This document shows, piece after piece, positions 15,231 through 23,550 of a stretch of DNA of 64,000 nt; positions within the stretch are counted from its first letter, which is position 1, and the number at the start of each line of letters is the position of its first letter. The notes below the pieces were generated by a model. It had not been told where the DNA came from. It worked only from the letters and a program-made list of their open reading frames with translations, and made no database searches. The position numbers were made by a program, and so were the translations under genes. Source of the DNA: Candidatus Rhodoferax mariagerensis (lineage in GTDB: Bacteria > Pseudomonadota > Gammaproteobacteria > Burkholderiales > Burkholderiaceae_C); NCBI GenBank assembly GCA_016719055.1, contig JADKAW010000047.1, positions 1 through 64,000 of the forward strand. Reading direction: 5' to 3'.

Positions 15231-17150
15231 TCACGCCGCATGCGGTGCTGTGTCTGGCTTCACCGCGGGTGTGCCGCCGCTGCCACTGTCAGAGCCAGTG
15301 GACGGGATGCGGGGTGACCAGTCTTTGGGCGGACGCGGTTCCTTGCCGGCCATGATGTCATCCAACTGGTCGCTGTCAATGGTTTCCCACTCCAGCAGGG
15401 CCTTGGCCATGGCATGCATGTTAGAGCTGTGTTCTTCGATCAACCGGCGCGCCAAGGCATATTGCTCGTCAATGATGCGGCGCACTTCGGCATCGACCTT
15501 TTGCATGGTTTCTTCGCTCATGTTGGTGGTTTTGGTGACCGAGCGGCCCAAAAACACCTCGCCTTCGTTTTCAGCATAGACCATCGGGCCCAGGGCTGCC
15601 GTCATTCCATAGCGCATGACCATGTCACGGGCAATCTGGGTGGCGCGCTCAAAGTCGTTGCTGGCCCCGGTGGTCATCTGGTTCATGAACACTTCTTCGG
15701 CAATGCGCCCACCAAACAACATGCTGATCTGGTTCAGCATGAATTCCTTGTCGTAGCTGTAGCGGTCTTGCGCCGGCAGGCTCATGGTCACGCCCAGCGC
15801 TCGGCCACGCGGGATGATGGTGACCTTGTGCACTGGGTCGCATTTGGGCAGCAGTTTGCCAATGAGGGCGTGGCCCGACTCATGGTAAGCGGTGTTCCGA
15901 CGCTCGCTCTCGGGCATGACCATGCTCTTGCGTTCCGGTCCCATCAGGATCTTGTCCTTGGCTTTCTCAAAATCCTGCATCTCCACCGTGCGGGCATTGC
16001 GACGCGCCGCCATGAGAGCCGCTTCGTTGCACAGGTTGGCCAGGTCAGCACCACTCATGCCGGGCGTGCCCCGGGCAATCACGGCAGCGTTGACGTCCTG
16101 GCTCAAGGGCACTTTGCGCATGTGCACATTCAAAATCTGCTCGCGGCCGCGAATGTCGGGCAGCGTCACATACACCTGGCGGTCAAACCGGCCCGGGCGC
16201 AACAGGGCGGCGTCCAGAATGTCGGGGCGGTTGGTGGCAGCCACCACAATCACACCCACATTGGTCTCAAAACCGTCCATCTCGACCAGCATCTGGTTCA
16301 GGGTTTGCTCACGCTCGTCATTGCCGCCACCCAGGCCAGCACCGCGCTGGCGGCCCACGGCGTCGATTTCGTCAATGAAGATGATGCAAGGCGCGTTTTT
16401 CTTGGCGTTGTCAAACATGTCACGCACCCGAGAGGCACCGACGCCGACAAACATTTCCACAAAGTCCGAGCCAGAAATGCTGAAAAACGGCACCTTGGCT
16501 TCACCGGCAATACTCTTGGCCAGCAGGGTTTTACCGGTGCCCGGCGGGCCGACCAGCAGCAAGCCACGCGGGATACGGCCACCGAGCTTCTGGAACTTGG
16601 CCGGGTCTTTCAGAAAGTCGACCACCTCTTTCACTTCTTCCTTGGCCTCGTCACAGCCCGCCACGTCAGCAAAGGTCACGGTATTGGTGCTTTCATCCAG
16701 CAGACGCGCCTTGCTCTTGCCAAAGCTGAACGCCCCACCCTTGCCACCACCCTGCATCTGGCGCATGAAATAAATCCAGACACCAATCAACAGCAACATC
16801 GGGCCCCAGCTGACCAGCAGCGTCATCAACAGCGAACCTTCTTCGCGCGGGCGCACGTCAAACTTGACATCATTGGCAATCAGGTCGCCGACCAGTCCGC
16901 GGTCGAGGTAGGTGGCGGTGGTGCGAACCTTGCGGTCGTCGTTGGTAATGGCCACAATCTCGGTGCCGCTTTGGCCTTCTTGGATGATGGCGCTTTTGAT
17001 GCGGTTGTTTTTGACTTCATCCAAAAAGTCGGAGTAGCCCAGGTAGCCGGCTCCAGCTGCGGGGCGGGTGTCAAACTGCTTGAAGACGGTGAACAGCACC
17101 ATCGCAATCACCAGCCAGACCGCAATTTTTGAAAACCATGGATTGTTCAA
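15231..17150 (-). CDS. ftsH: ATP-dependent zinc metalloprotease FtsH
   Basis: I use the TTG at 17150, with GGAG six bases upstream, which gives MNNPWFSKIAVWLVIAMVLF, the usual FtsH N-terminus, and 639 residues. FtsH is a membrane-bound AAA+ protease that degrades misassembled membrane proteins and short-lived regulators such as sigma-32 and LpxC. It has two membrane segments (about 7-24 and 107-128), Walker A GPPGTGKT at 201-208, Walker B IIFIDEID, the second region of homology ATNRPDILDAALLRPGRFDR and the zinc site HESGH at 423. The glycine-rich C-terminal tail is normal. It is downstream of rlmE, as in E. coli. Confidence 0.97.
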   Translation of the reverse strand: MNNPWFSKIAVWLVIAMVLFTVFKQFDTRPAAGAGYLGYSDFLDEVKNNRIKSAIIQEGQSGTEIVAITNDDRKVRTTATYLDRGLVGDLIANDVKFDVRPREEGSLLMTLLVSWGPMLLLIGVWIYFMRQMQGGGKGGAFSFGKSKARLLDESTNTVTFADVAGCDEAKEEVKEVVDFLKDPAKFQKLGGRIPRGLLLVGPPGTGKTLLAKSIAGEAKVPFFSISGSDFVEMFVGVGASRVRDMFDNAKKNAPCIIFIDEIDAVGRQRGAGLGGGNDEREQTLNQMLVEMDGFETNVGVIVVAATNRPDILDAALLRPGRFDRQVYVTLPDIRGREQILNVHMRKVPLSQDVNAAVIARGTPGMSGADLANLCNEAALMAARRNARTVEMQDFEKAKDKILMGPERKSMVMPESERRNTAYHESGHALIGKLLPKCDPVHKVTIIPRGRALGVTMSLPAQDRYSYDKEFMLNQISMLFGGRIAEEVFMNQMTTGASNDFERATQIARDMVMRYGMTAALGPMVYAENEGEVFLGRSVTKTTNMSEETMQKVDAEVRRIIDEQYALARRLIEEHSSNMHAMAKALLEWETIDSDQLDDIMAGKEPRPPKDWSPRIPSTGSDSGSGGTPAVKPDTAPHAA

Positions 17151-17273
17151 GCGAAACTCCAATAGACACTCAGTAAATAATGGGACACCGTAGGGCGCAG
17201 ATTCTAGGCGTTTCACCCGGCCATATATACCGCTAGGAACCGATCAGCCTCAGCAACTGCAAGGAAATCTCAC

Positions 17274-17942
17274 TTATTTCAAGACCAGCCCCACCAAAAA
17301 AGTCTCGGACGACTTGTCGCGCGACGCTTTGGGCTTGATGCGCTTGACGGTGACGAAGGTTTCACGAAAGCGTTTGGCCAAAATTTCATAACTGCTGCCA
17401 TGAAACACCTTGGCCACCAACGCGCCTTGCGGCGTGAGATGCGCCTGGGCAAATTCGAGGGCAAGCTCCACCAGATGCTCAATGCGTGCAGCGTCTGCCG
17501 ACTCGATGCCTGACAAGTTGGGTGCCATGTCTGACAGCACCACATCGGCCTTATGCCCACCCAACTGCGTTACCAACTGGGTCAGCATTGACTCTTCCCG
17601 AATGTCACCCTGAATGAATACCACACCCTCAATCGGTGCCATGGGCAACAGGTCAAGCGCAATGATGCTGCCATTCAGCGCACCAATCGCAGCCCCACCG
17701 CCGGTAGCCGACTTGGGCGACAGCTGGCGGCGCACATACTGGCTCCAGGCCCCAGGCGCAGCGCCCAGGTCCACCACCCGTTGCCCGGGTTTGATCAAAT
17801 GCAGGGTTTCGTCAATTTCCTTGAGCTTGTAGGCGGCGCGCGCACGGTAGCCGTCCTTTTGCGCCAGCTTGACATAGGTGTCATTGACGTGGTCATTGAG
17901 CCACGCGCGGTTGACCTTGCTGCTTTTAACTGCTGATTTCAT
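17274..17942 (-). CDS. rlmE: 23S rRNA 2'-O-methyltransferase RlmE (FtsJ/RrmJ)
   Basis: The 222-residue enzyme methylates the ribose of U2552 in 23S rRNA with SAM. The Rossmann motif I is DLGAAPGAWSQY near residue 58, the catalytic Asp region is VVLSDMAPNLSG near 136, and the catalytic lysines sit in KLKEID-type and VAKVFHGSSYE segments. Its N-terminus (SSKVNRAWLNDHVNDTYVKL) and the C-terminal KPKASRDKSSETFLV are typical. It lies 123 bases before ftsH and is divergent from yhbY, with only 20 bases between the two ATGs, so their promoters must overlap. Confidence 0.95.
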   Translation of the reverse strand: MKSAVKSSKVNRAWLNDHVNDTYVKLAQKDGYRARAAYKLKEIDETLHLIKPGQRVVDLGAAPGAWSQYVRRQLSPKSATGGGAAIGALNGSIIALDLLPMAPIEGVVFIQGDIREESMLTQLVTQLGGHKADVVLSDMAPNLSGIESADAARIEHLVELALEFAQAHLTPQGALVAKVFHGSSYEILAKRFRETFVTVKRIKPKASRDKSSETFLVGLVLK

Positions 17943-17962
17943 GTGTCGCCGATAATACCGCC

Positions 17963-18439
17963 ATGCCTCTTATTCAACTCTCCCCTGCCCAGCGCAAAGT
18001 TCACCGCGCCGACGCCCACCACCTCGACCCGGTCGTCATGATCGGCGGCGACGGGCTGACCGACGCCGTCAAAAAAGAAGCCGATGCCGCCCTCAACGCC
18101 CATGGTCTGATCAAGGTGCGTGTGTTCTCAGACGACCGTGCCGCGCGTGAAGCCATGTTCATGACGCTAGCGGACGAACTCAGCACCGCGCCCATCCAGC
18201 ACATCGGCAAGCTGCTGGTTTTGTGGCGGCCGCAGCCCGAGCGCGAAAAAGCCGTGGATGACGACCGCATGCCCGGCCCGCGTGATGTCAAGGTGCTGAA
18301 ATTCAGCAAACGCGGCGGCCAGCGCCCCGAAGTCAAAACCCTGCGGGTGCTGGGCAACCAGCGCCTGACCACCGGCGGTCAGGTCAAACGTGCCAAAAAG
18401 AAACCCGTCAGCATCAAAAAACGCAATCAGGACAACTGA
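17963..18439 (+). CDS. yhbY: YhbY-family CRM-domain RNA-binding protein
   Basis: The 158-residue protein has a CRM domain at residues 1-100 (LSPAQRKVHRADAHHLDPVV, IGGDGLTDAV, LIKVRVFSDDR, GKLLVLWRP). YhbY binds 50S precursors and 23S rRNA and is thought to aid ribosome assembly. The basic C-terminal extension (RAKKKPVSIKKRNQDN) makes it longer than the about 97-residue E. coli protein, as is usual in Burkholderiales. It is divergent from rlmE, another 50S factor, as in E. coli. A terminator follows. Confidence 0.92.
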   Translation: MPLIQLSPAQRKVHRADAHHLDPVVMIGGDGLTDAVKKEADAALNAHGLIKVRVFSDDRAAREAMFMTLADELSTAPIQHIGKLLVLWRPQPEREKAVDDDRMPGPRDVKVLKFSKRGGQRPEVKTLRVLGNQRLTTGGQVKRAKKKPVSIKKRNQDN

Positions 18440-18467
18440 CCGCTGATTTGAACTGGGTCAGCTTTTT
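18436..18467 (+). terminator. Terminator of yhbY
   Basis: CTGACC (18436-18441) pairs with GGTCAG (18456-18461) and is followed by CTTTTTC. The stem starts at the stop codon of yhbY, and the hairpin separates it from the convergent DUF4149 gene. Confidence 0.6.
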
Positions 18468-18883
18468 CGGCCCAGCAGCATGTGCCGAAATGTCAGGCCC
18501 GCGCAAACCCATTGCAGCAGGTACAACACCGTGCCCACGCTGTGCCACAACCGTAAATCAACCCGCAGCACAATACGTGGCGCCACAGCAAACTCAAGCA
18601 GAAGCGCCAGCAACATGCCAGACACTATAAAAAGAAGAGCTGGCTTCCATTGTTTTATAAGGGCTGGCACCTGATTTGACCTGATATTCAACAACAGCAG
18701 CAAGCCACACACCACCGCCACCCAGGTCTGGGCAGAAAACAGTTTGGCAGCCATAGTACCGGCCATGGCGGGTGTGGGCAGGTGGGCAAACAGCAGCGGC
18801 ACCACATAAAACCCCACCGTGGCCAGGCTGCCCCACCATAGCGCCGCAATCCAGACCGCAGCACCTGACAGCAGCGACTTCAT
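18458..18883 (-). CDS. DUF4149 membrane protein
   Basis: The 141-residue protein has four likely membrane segments (about 8-28, 45-65, 78-97, 115-135). Family features are WWGSLATVGFYVVPLLFAHL, AAKLFSAQTWVAVVCGLLLL and LRLWHSVGTVLYLLQWVCAG. The function is unknown. It follows greA on the same strand with 15 bases between, an order common in Comamonadaceae. The coding sequence at about 18628-18680 (RSNQVPALIKQWKPALLF) coincides with a copy of the dispersed intergenic repeat, so this hydrophilic loop probably arose by in-frame insertion of the repeat. Confidence 0.85.
   Translation of the reverse strand: MKSLLSGAAVWIAALWWGSLATVGFYVVPLLFAHLPTPAMAGTMAAKLFSAQTWVAVVCGLLLLLNIRSNQVPALIKQWKPALLFIVSGMLLALLLEFAVAPRIVLRVDLRLWHSVGTVLYLLQWVCAGLTFRHMLLGRKS
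18628..18680 (+). repeat. Dispersed short repeat copy inside DUF4149 gene
   Basis: GAAGAGCTGGCTTCC...TAAGGGCTGGCACCTGATTTGA matches the plus-orientation consensus of the family seen elsewhere in the window. Unlike the other copies it lies in coding sequence, where it adds an in-frame loop. Confidence 0.5.
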
Positions 18884-18898
18884 GATGCCGGGCCGCGC

Positions 18899-19375
18899 CT
18901 ATTGGTAGCTGACCTTCACCACCTCATAACGGCGCAGGCCACCCGGTGCCTGCACTTCGGCCACGTCGCCCTCTTCCTTGCCAATCAGGGCGCGCGCAAT
19001 CGGGCTGTTGATGTTGACCAGGCGCAGCTTGATATCGGCCTCGTCTTCACCCACGATCTGGTAGGTGACCTTGTCGCCCGAGTCCTCGTCTTCAAGTTCG
19101 ACCGTGGCACCAAACACCACCCGGCCATCAGCATGCAGGGTTGCCGGGTCAATGATCTGCGCAGTGGAGAGCTTGCCTTCAATCTCCTGAATGCGCCCCT
19201 CGACAAAGCCCTGTTTGTCTTTGGCCGCCTCGTACTCGGCGTTTTCGCTCAGGTCACCCTGGGCGCGCGCTTCAGAGATGGCATTGATCACAGCCGGGCG
19301 CTCAACGGTCTTGAGTTTGTGCAGTTCCGCCTTGAGGATGTCAGCGCCGCGCTTGGTAATGGGAAGGGTAGCCAC
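18899..19375 (-). CDS. greA: Transcription elongation factor GreA
   Basis: The GTG at 19375 is chosen because CGGAG lies six bases upstream and the product then begins MATLPITKRGADILKAELHK, the normal GreA start; it has 158 residues. GreA rescues backtracked RNA polymerase by stimulating transcript cleavage. The N-terminal coiled coil (NAISEARAQGDLSENAEYEA, with the acidic tip residues) and the C-terminal FKBP-like domain (GATVELEDEDSGDKVTYQIV, ISVNSPIARALIGK-like text) are present. It follows carB, as in E. coli relatives and Burkholderiales, after a hairpin. Confidence 0.96.
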   Translation of the reverse strand: MATLPITKRGADILKAELHKLKTVERPAVINAISEARAQGDLSENAEYEAAKDKQGFVEGRIQEIEGKLSTAQIIDPATLHADGRVVFGATVELEDEDSGDKVTYQIVGEDEADIKLRLVNINSPIARALIGKEEGDVAEVQAPGGLRRYEVVKVSYQ

Positions 19376-19407
19376 GTACAGCTCCGTGAAAAAAGGTGAC
19401 ACAAAAT

Positions 19408-19440
19408 GAAACCGCCGAACGTTGCCGTCCGGCGGTGTGG
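19408..19440 (-). terminator. Hairpin between carB and greA
   Basis: On the minus strand ACCGCCGGACG-GCAA-CGTTCGGCGGT is followed by TTCATTTTG. The stem is strong but the U-tract is interrupted, so partial termination of the car operon before greA is likely. Confidence 0.6.
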
Positions 19441-19498
19441 GCGAATTATGCCGCGATTGTTGGCTTGAGAATCCCTCAAGCAGACAGATTGACCAAAT

Positions 19499-22400
19499 TC
19501 AGACGCCCAGCAACTGTGCGTGCATTTCTTGCACCGAAATCACGCCCAGATCATCCATGTAGCGCATGCCCTCCACCGCCGCCTCGGCACCAGCTATTGT
19601 TGTGAAGGTGGTCACGCGTGACAACAGCGCGGTGGTGCGGATCTGGCGCGAGTCGGCAATGGCGTTGCGCCGCTCTTCCACGGTGTTGATGACCAGGATG
19701 ATCTCGTCGTTTTTCATCATGTCCACAATGTGCGGACGACCTTCGGCTACCTTGTAGACCGAGCCACAGGGAACCCCAGCGGCGTTGATCGTGGCGGCTG
19801 TGCCTTTGGTGGCGATCACCACAAAACCCATGGCCACCAACGATCTGGCCACCTCAATGGCGCGCGGCTTGTCGCTGCCCTTGACCGAGATAAACACCTT
19901 GCCGCTGGATCTGCCGTCTGGCAGGTGCGCCCGTGGCAGCTTGGTCTGCGCGCCCATTTGCGACTTGACAAATGCCTCGCCAAAGGTCTTGCCGACGCCC
20001 ATGACCTCGCCGGTCGATTTCATCTCGGGGCCGAGGATGGTATCGACACCGGGGAACTTGACAAACGGGAAAACAGCCTCTTTGACACTGAAATAGGGTG
20101 GTGTCACCTCAGCCGTGATGCCCTGCGCCGCCAGCGTTTGGCCGACCATGCAGCGTGCCGCCACCTTGGCCAACTGCACGCCGGTGGCTTTGGACACAAA
20201 CGGCACCGTCCTAGACGCCCTTGGGTTGACTTCGAGCACATAAATCACATCTTTGTCATCAATGTGCTGGATGGCAAATTGCACATTCATCAAGCCCACC
20301 ACATTGAGTGCTGCGGCCATGGCGCGGGTTTGACGCTTGATCTCAAGCACGGTCTCGGTAGCCAGACTGTACGGCGGCAGCGAACACGCGGAATCACCGC
20401 TGTGCACACCAGCTTGCTCGATGTGCTCCATCACACCGCCAATAAAGCTCTGGCCTTCAGCGTCGCGCACGCAGTCCACGTCGCATTCAATGGCGTCGTT
20501 CAAGAAACGGTCCAGCAGCACCGGGGAATCATGGCTGACCTTGACCGCCTCGCGCATGTAACGCTCCAGGTCGCGCTGCTCGTGCACAATTTCCATGGCG
20601 CGGCCACCCAGCACGTAGCTCGGGCGCACCACCAGGGGGTAGCCCAGCGCGGCGGCCTTTTCCAGCGCTTCAGGTTCAGTACGCGCCGTGGCGTTGGGCG
20701 GCTGCAGCAAATGCAGCTCGTGCAACAGTTTCTGAAAACGTTCACGGTCTTCGGCCGCATCAATCATGTCGGGGCTGGTGCCGATGATGGGCACGCCATT
20801 GGCTTCCAGGCCAAGCGCCAGTTTCAAGGGCGTTTGACCACCGTATTGCACGATGACGCCGGTGGGTTTTTCTTTCTCAACGATTTCCAGCACATCTTCT
20901 AACGTCAACGGCTCAAAATACAGACGGTCTGAGGTGTCGTAGTCGGTTGAAACCGTTTCGGGGTTGCAGTTAACCATGATGGTCTCATAGCCGTCCTCAC
21001 GCATCGCCAGCGCGGCGTGTACGCAGCAGTAGTCAAACTCGATGCCCTGGCCAATGCGGTTCGGGCCACCGCCCAGCACCATGATTTTTTTGCGGTTAGT
21101 CGGTTGCGCTTCGCACTCCGAGCCTTCGGCCTCGTAGGTCGAATACATGTAAGCGGTGTTGGTGGCAAATTCAGCGGCGCAGGTATCCACGCGCTTGTAG
21201 ACCGGGCGCACACCCAGCGCGTGGCGACGCGCACGCACGGCGGTGTCTGTGGTTTTGAACTGCTTGGCCAGGCGGCGGTCGGAGAAGCCTTTCTGCTTCA
21301 AGGCGCGCAGTGTGGCCGCGTCAATGCTGTCAAGGGCGGTGCCGATGGGTGGCTGAGGCAGGCGCTCAATTTCCAGCTCGATCTTGACGATCTGCTCAAT
21401 CTGCACCAGAAACCATTTGTCGATTTTGGTGATGTCGTGCACTTCATCCAGGCTCCAGCCGGCAGCAAAGGCATCGCCCACATACCAGATGCGGTCCGGG
21501 CCGGGCTCGCCCAGCTCTTTTTCGAGCAGTTCGCGGTCTTGCGTCTTCTCGTTCATGCCATCGACGCCGACTTCCAGGCCGCGCAGTGCTTTTTGGAACG
21601 ACTCTTGGAAGGTGCGGCCTATCGCCATCACCTCACCCACCGACTTCATCTGAGTCGTCAGGCGGCTGTCGGCTGCCGGGAATTTCTCAAACGCAAAACG
21701 CGGGATCTTGGTGACCACGTAGTCAATGCTGGGCTCAAAGCTGGCTGGTGTGGCACCGCCGGTAATCTCGTTTTTAAGCTCATCCAGGGTGTAGCCCACC
21801 GCCAGCTTGGCCGCCACCTTGGCAATCGGGAAACCCGTGGCTTTGGAGGCCAGCGCGCTGGAGCGGCTGACGCGCGGGTTCATCTCAATCACCACCATGC
21901 GGCCATCCGCCGGGTTGATGGAAAACTGCACGTTCGAGCCGCCGGTATCCACACCAATTTCGCGAAGCACGGCCAGGCTGGCGTTACGCAAAATCTGGTA
22001 TTCCTTGTCTGTGAGCGTCTGCGCCGGGGCCACGGTGATCGAGTCGCCGGTGTGCACACCCATCGGGTCGAGGTTTTCAATTGAGCAGACGATGATGCAG
22101 TTGTCCGCCTTGTCGCGTACCACCTCCATCTCGTACTCTTTCCAGCCGAGCAGCGATTCTTCAATCAGCAGTTCGTTGGTGGGGGATGCTTCCAGACCGC
22201 GTTTGCAGATGATCTCAAACTCTTCGGGGTTGTAGGCAATGCCGCCACCGGTGCCGCCGAGTGTGAAGCTGGGGCGAATCACCGTGGGAAACCCGACCTT
22301 TTTCTGCACGCCCCAGGCTTCCTCCATGCTGTGGGCGATGCCGGAATTGGCTGAACCCAGCCCAATTTTGGTCATCGCGTCCTTGAATTTGAGGCGGTCT

Positions 22401-22801
22401 TCGGCCTTGTCGATGGCCTCAGGCGTGGCACCGATCAGCTCGACCGGTTTGCCAGTAGCCGCGCCGGTGTATTTGTCCAGCACGCCGTTGTGCCATAAAT
22501 CCAGCGCACAGTTCAGTGCGGTCTGGCCGCCCATGGTCGGCAAAATCGCATCCGGGCGCTCTTTGGCGATGATTTTTTCGACCGTTTTCCAGGTGATCGG
22601 CTCGATGTAGGTCACGTCGGCCGTGGCCGGGTCAGTCATGATGGTGGCCGGGTTGCTGTTGATCAGGATGACCTTGTAACCCTCTTCGCGCAGCGCCTTG
22701 CAGGCTTGCACGCCAGAGTAATCAAACTCGCAGGCCTGGCCGATGATGATGGGGCCAGCGCCAATGATCAGGATGCTTTGGATGTCGGTGCGTTTTGCCA
22801 T
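19499..22801 (-). CDS. carB: Carbamoyl-phosphate synthase large subunit
   Basis: The 1100-residue subunit makes carbamoyl phosphate from bicarbonate, ATP and ammonia delivered by CarA, feeding pyrimidine and arginine synthesis. It shows the duplicated architecture: N-terminal MAKRTDIQSILIIGAGPIII, first ATP-grasp unit (about 130-330, IRPSFTLGGTGGGIAYN), an oligomerisation region, second half (about 565 on: KIMVLGGGPNRIGQGIEFDY, VRPSYVLGGRAMEIV) and the MGS-like allosteric domain (about 960-1090: GKVFISVKGSDKPRAIEVAR). It is slightly longer than the 1073-residue E. coli protein. It is separated from carA by a LysE-type gene. Confidence 0.97.
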   Translation of the reverse strand: MAKRTDIQSILIIGAGPIIIGQACEFDYSGVQACKALREEGYKVILINSNPATIMTDPATADVTYIEPITWKTVEKIIAKERPDAILPTMGGQTALNCALDLWHNGVLDKYTGAATGKPVELIGATPEAIDKAEDRLKFKDAMTKIGLGSANSGIAHSMEEAWGVQKKVGFPTVIRPSFTLGGTGGGIAYNPEEFEIICKRGLEASPTNELLIEESLLGWKEYEMEVVRDKADNCIIVCSIENLDPMGVHTGDSITVAPAQTLTDKEYQILRNASLAVLREIGVDTGGSNVQFSINPADGRMVVIEMNPRVSRSSALASKATGFPIAKVAAKLAVGYTLDELKNEITGGATPASFEPSIDYVVTKIPRFAFEKFPAADSRLTTQMKSVGEVMAIGRTFQESFQKALRGLEVGVDGMNEKTQDRELLEKELGEPGPDRIWYVGDAFAAGWSLDEVHDITKIDKWFLVQIEQIVKIELEIERLPQPPIGTALDSIDAATLRALKQKGFSDRRLAKQFKTTDTAVRARRHALGVRPVYKRVDTCAAEFATNTAYMYSTYEAEGSECEAQPTNRKKIMVLGGGPNRIGQGIEFDYCCVHAALAMREDGYETIMVNCNPETVSTDYDTSDRLYFEPLTLEDVLEIVEKEKPTGVIVQYGGQTPLKLALGLEANGVPIIGTSPDMIDAAEDRERFQKLLHELHLLQPPNATARTEPEALEKAAALGYPLVVRPSYVLGGRAMEIVHEQRDLERYMREAVKVSHDSPVLLDRFLNDAIECDVDCVRDAEGQSFIGGVMEHIEQAGVHSGDSACSLPPYSLATETVLEIKRQTRAMAAALNVVGLMNVQFAIQHIDDKDVIYVLEVNPRASRTVPFVSKATGVQLAKVAARCMVGQTLAAQGITAEVTPPYFSVKEAVFPFVKFPGVDTILGPEMKSTGEVMGVGKTFGEAFVKSQMGAQTKLPRAHLPDGRSSGKVFISVKGSDKPRAIEVARSLVAMGFVVIATKGTAATINAAGVPCGSVYKVAEGRPHIVDMMKNDEIILVINTVEERRNAIADSRQIRTTALLSRVTTFTTIAGAEAAVEGMRYMDDLGVISVQEMHAQLLGV

Positions 22802-22808
22802 AATTTTC

Positions 22809-22860
22809 GATTAAAACAGCCTCTAGCCCAATGGACAAAAGGGTTAGCGGCTCCTATATT
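22809..22860 (-). repeat. Dispersed short repeat copy
   Basis: Read on the minus strand: ATAGGAGCCGCTAACCCTTT...GGGCTAGAGGCTGTTTT. It fills the short gap between the LysE gene and carB. Confidence 0.65.
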
Positions 22861-22869
22861 TATATCAAA

Positions 22870-23550
22870 TCAACTCAGGCTGGCGGTGGCCAGTTTGGCG
22901 CCAAACCAGACAAACAATCCGCCCACCAGGCTGGACAAGCCTGCCGAAAGCCGCTTGCGCTGGTTAAAAGTCTGCGCCAGTCGAGCACCGACAAAAATCA
23001 GCGCAGTCAGGTAGGCGGCGCTAAAAACCATCAGGATGGTGCTCAGAATCAGGAACGGGATCTCGGGCCGGGCGTAAGCGGGGTCAATGAACTGCACAAA
23101 AAATGACAGCAAAAACAAGATCGCCTTTGGGTTGAGCAGGCTGATCACCAGCGCCCGGCGAAACGGTTGTTGCAAGTGGGCAGCAGTTGCGGCGGCTTTG
23201 GGTGCTGACGCAGCCACTGTGCTTTGCACCGCATCGACCGGCCGACGCATACCCGCCAAGGCACCGCGCAGCAAATTCAAACCAACCCAAAACAGATAGG
23301 CCGCGCCAACGTACTTGACCACCATGAACAGCGCTGGATGGGTGCGCAACAAGCTGGCCGCACCCAAGGCGGTGCAAATCAGCAAAACAGTGTCGCCAAC
23401 AAACACCCCAAACGCGCCCTGAAACCCGGCGCGAACGCCGCGTGCCGTGGCCACACTCAACACATACAGCGAGTTCGGCCCAGGCAGCAGGATGATGCCA
23501 AAGGCACCCACCACGTAGGTCCACAGGTCAGTGACGCCGTAAAAACTCAC
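22870..23550 (-). CDS. LysE/RhtB-family amino-acid exporter
   Basis: The 226-residue inner-membrane protein has the LysE pattern: an N-terminal segment with GIILLPGPNSLYVLSVATARG, then GAFGVFVGDTVLLICTALGA, YVGAAYLFWVGLNLL, LISLLNPKAILFLLSFFVQF and a last hydrophobic segment (GLSSLVGGLFVWFGAKLA). Members export amino acids or homoserine lactones by proton antiport. Its GTG start overlaps the carA stop as GTGA (23547-23550), so it is translated with carA and sits inside the car operon. The substrate is not shown by the sequence; an arginine or pyrimidine-pathway link is inference. Confidence 0.9.
   Translation of the reverse strand: MSFYGVTDLWTYVVGAFGIILLPGPNSLYVLSVATARGVRAGFQGAFGVFVGDTVLLICTALGAASLLRTHPALFMVVKYVGAAYLFWVGLNLLRGALAGMRRPVDAVQSTVAASAPKAAATAAHLQQPFRRALVISLLNPKAILFLLSFFVQFIDPAYARPEIPFLILSTILMVFSAAYLTALIFVGARLAQTFNQRKRLSAGLSSLVGGLFVWFGAKLATASLS

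Noticed and set aside
15414..17132. Long plus-strand frame opposite ftsH
   Set aside because: Histidine/glutamine-rich antisense frame with no family features; ftsH is unambiguous on the other strand.
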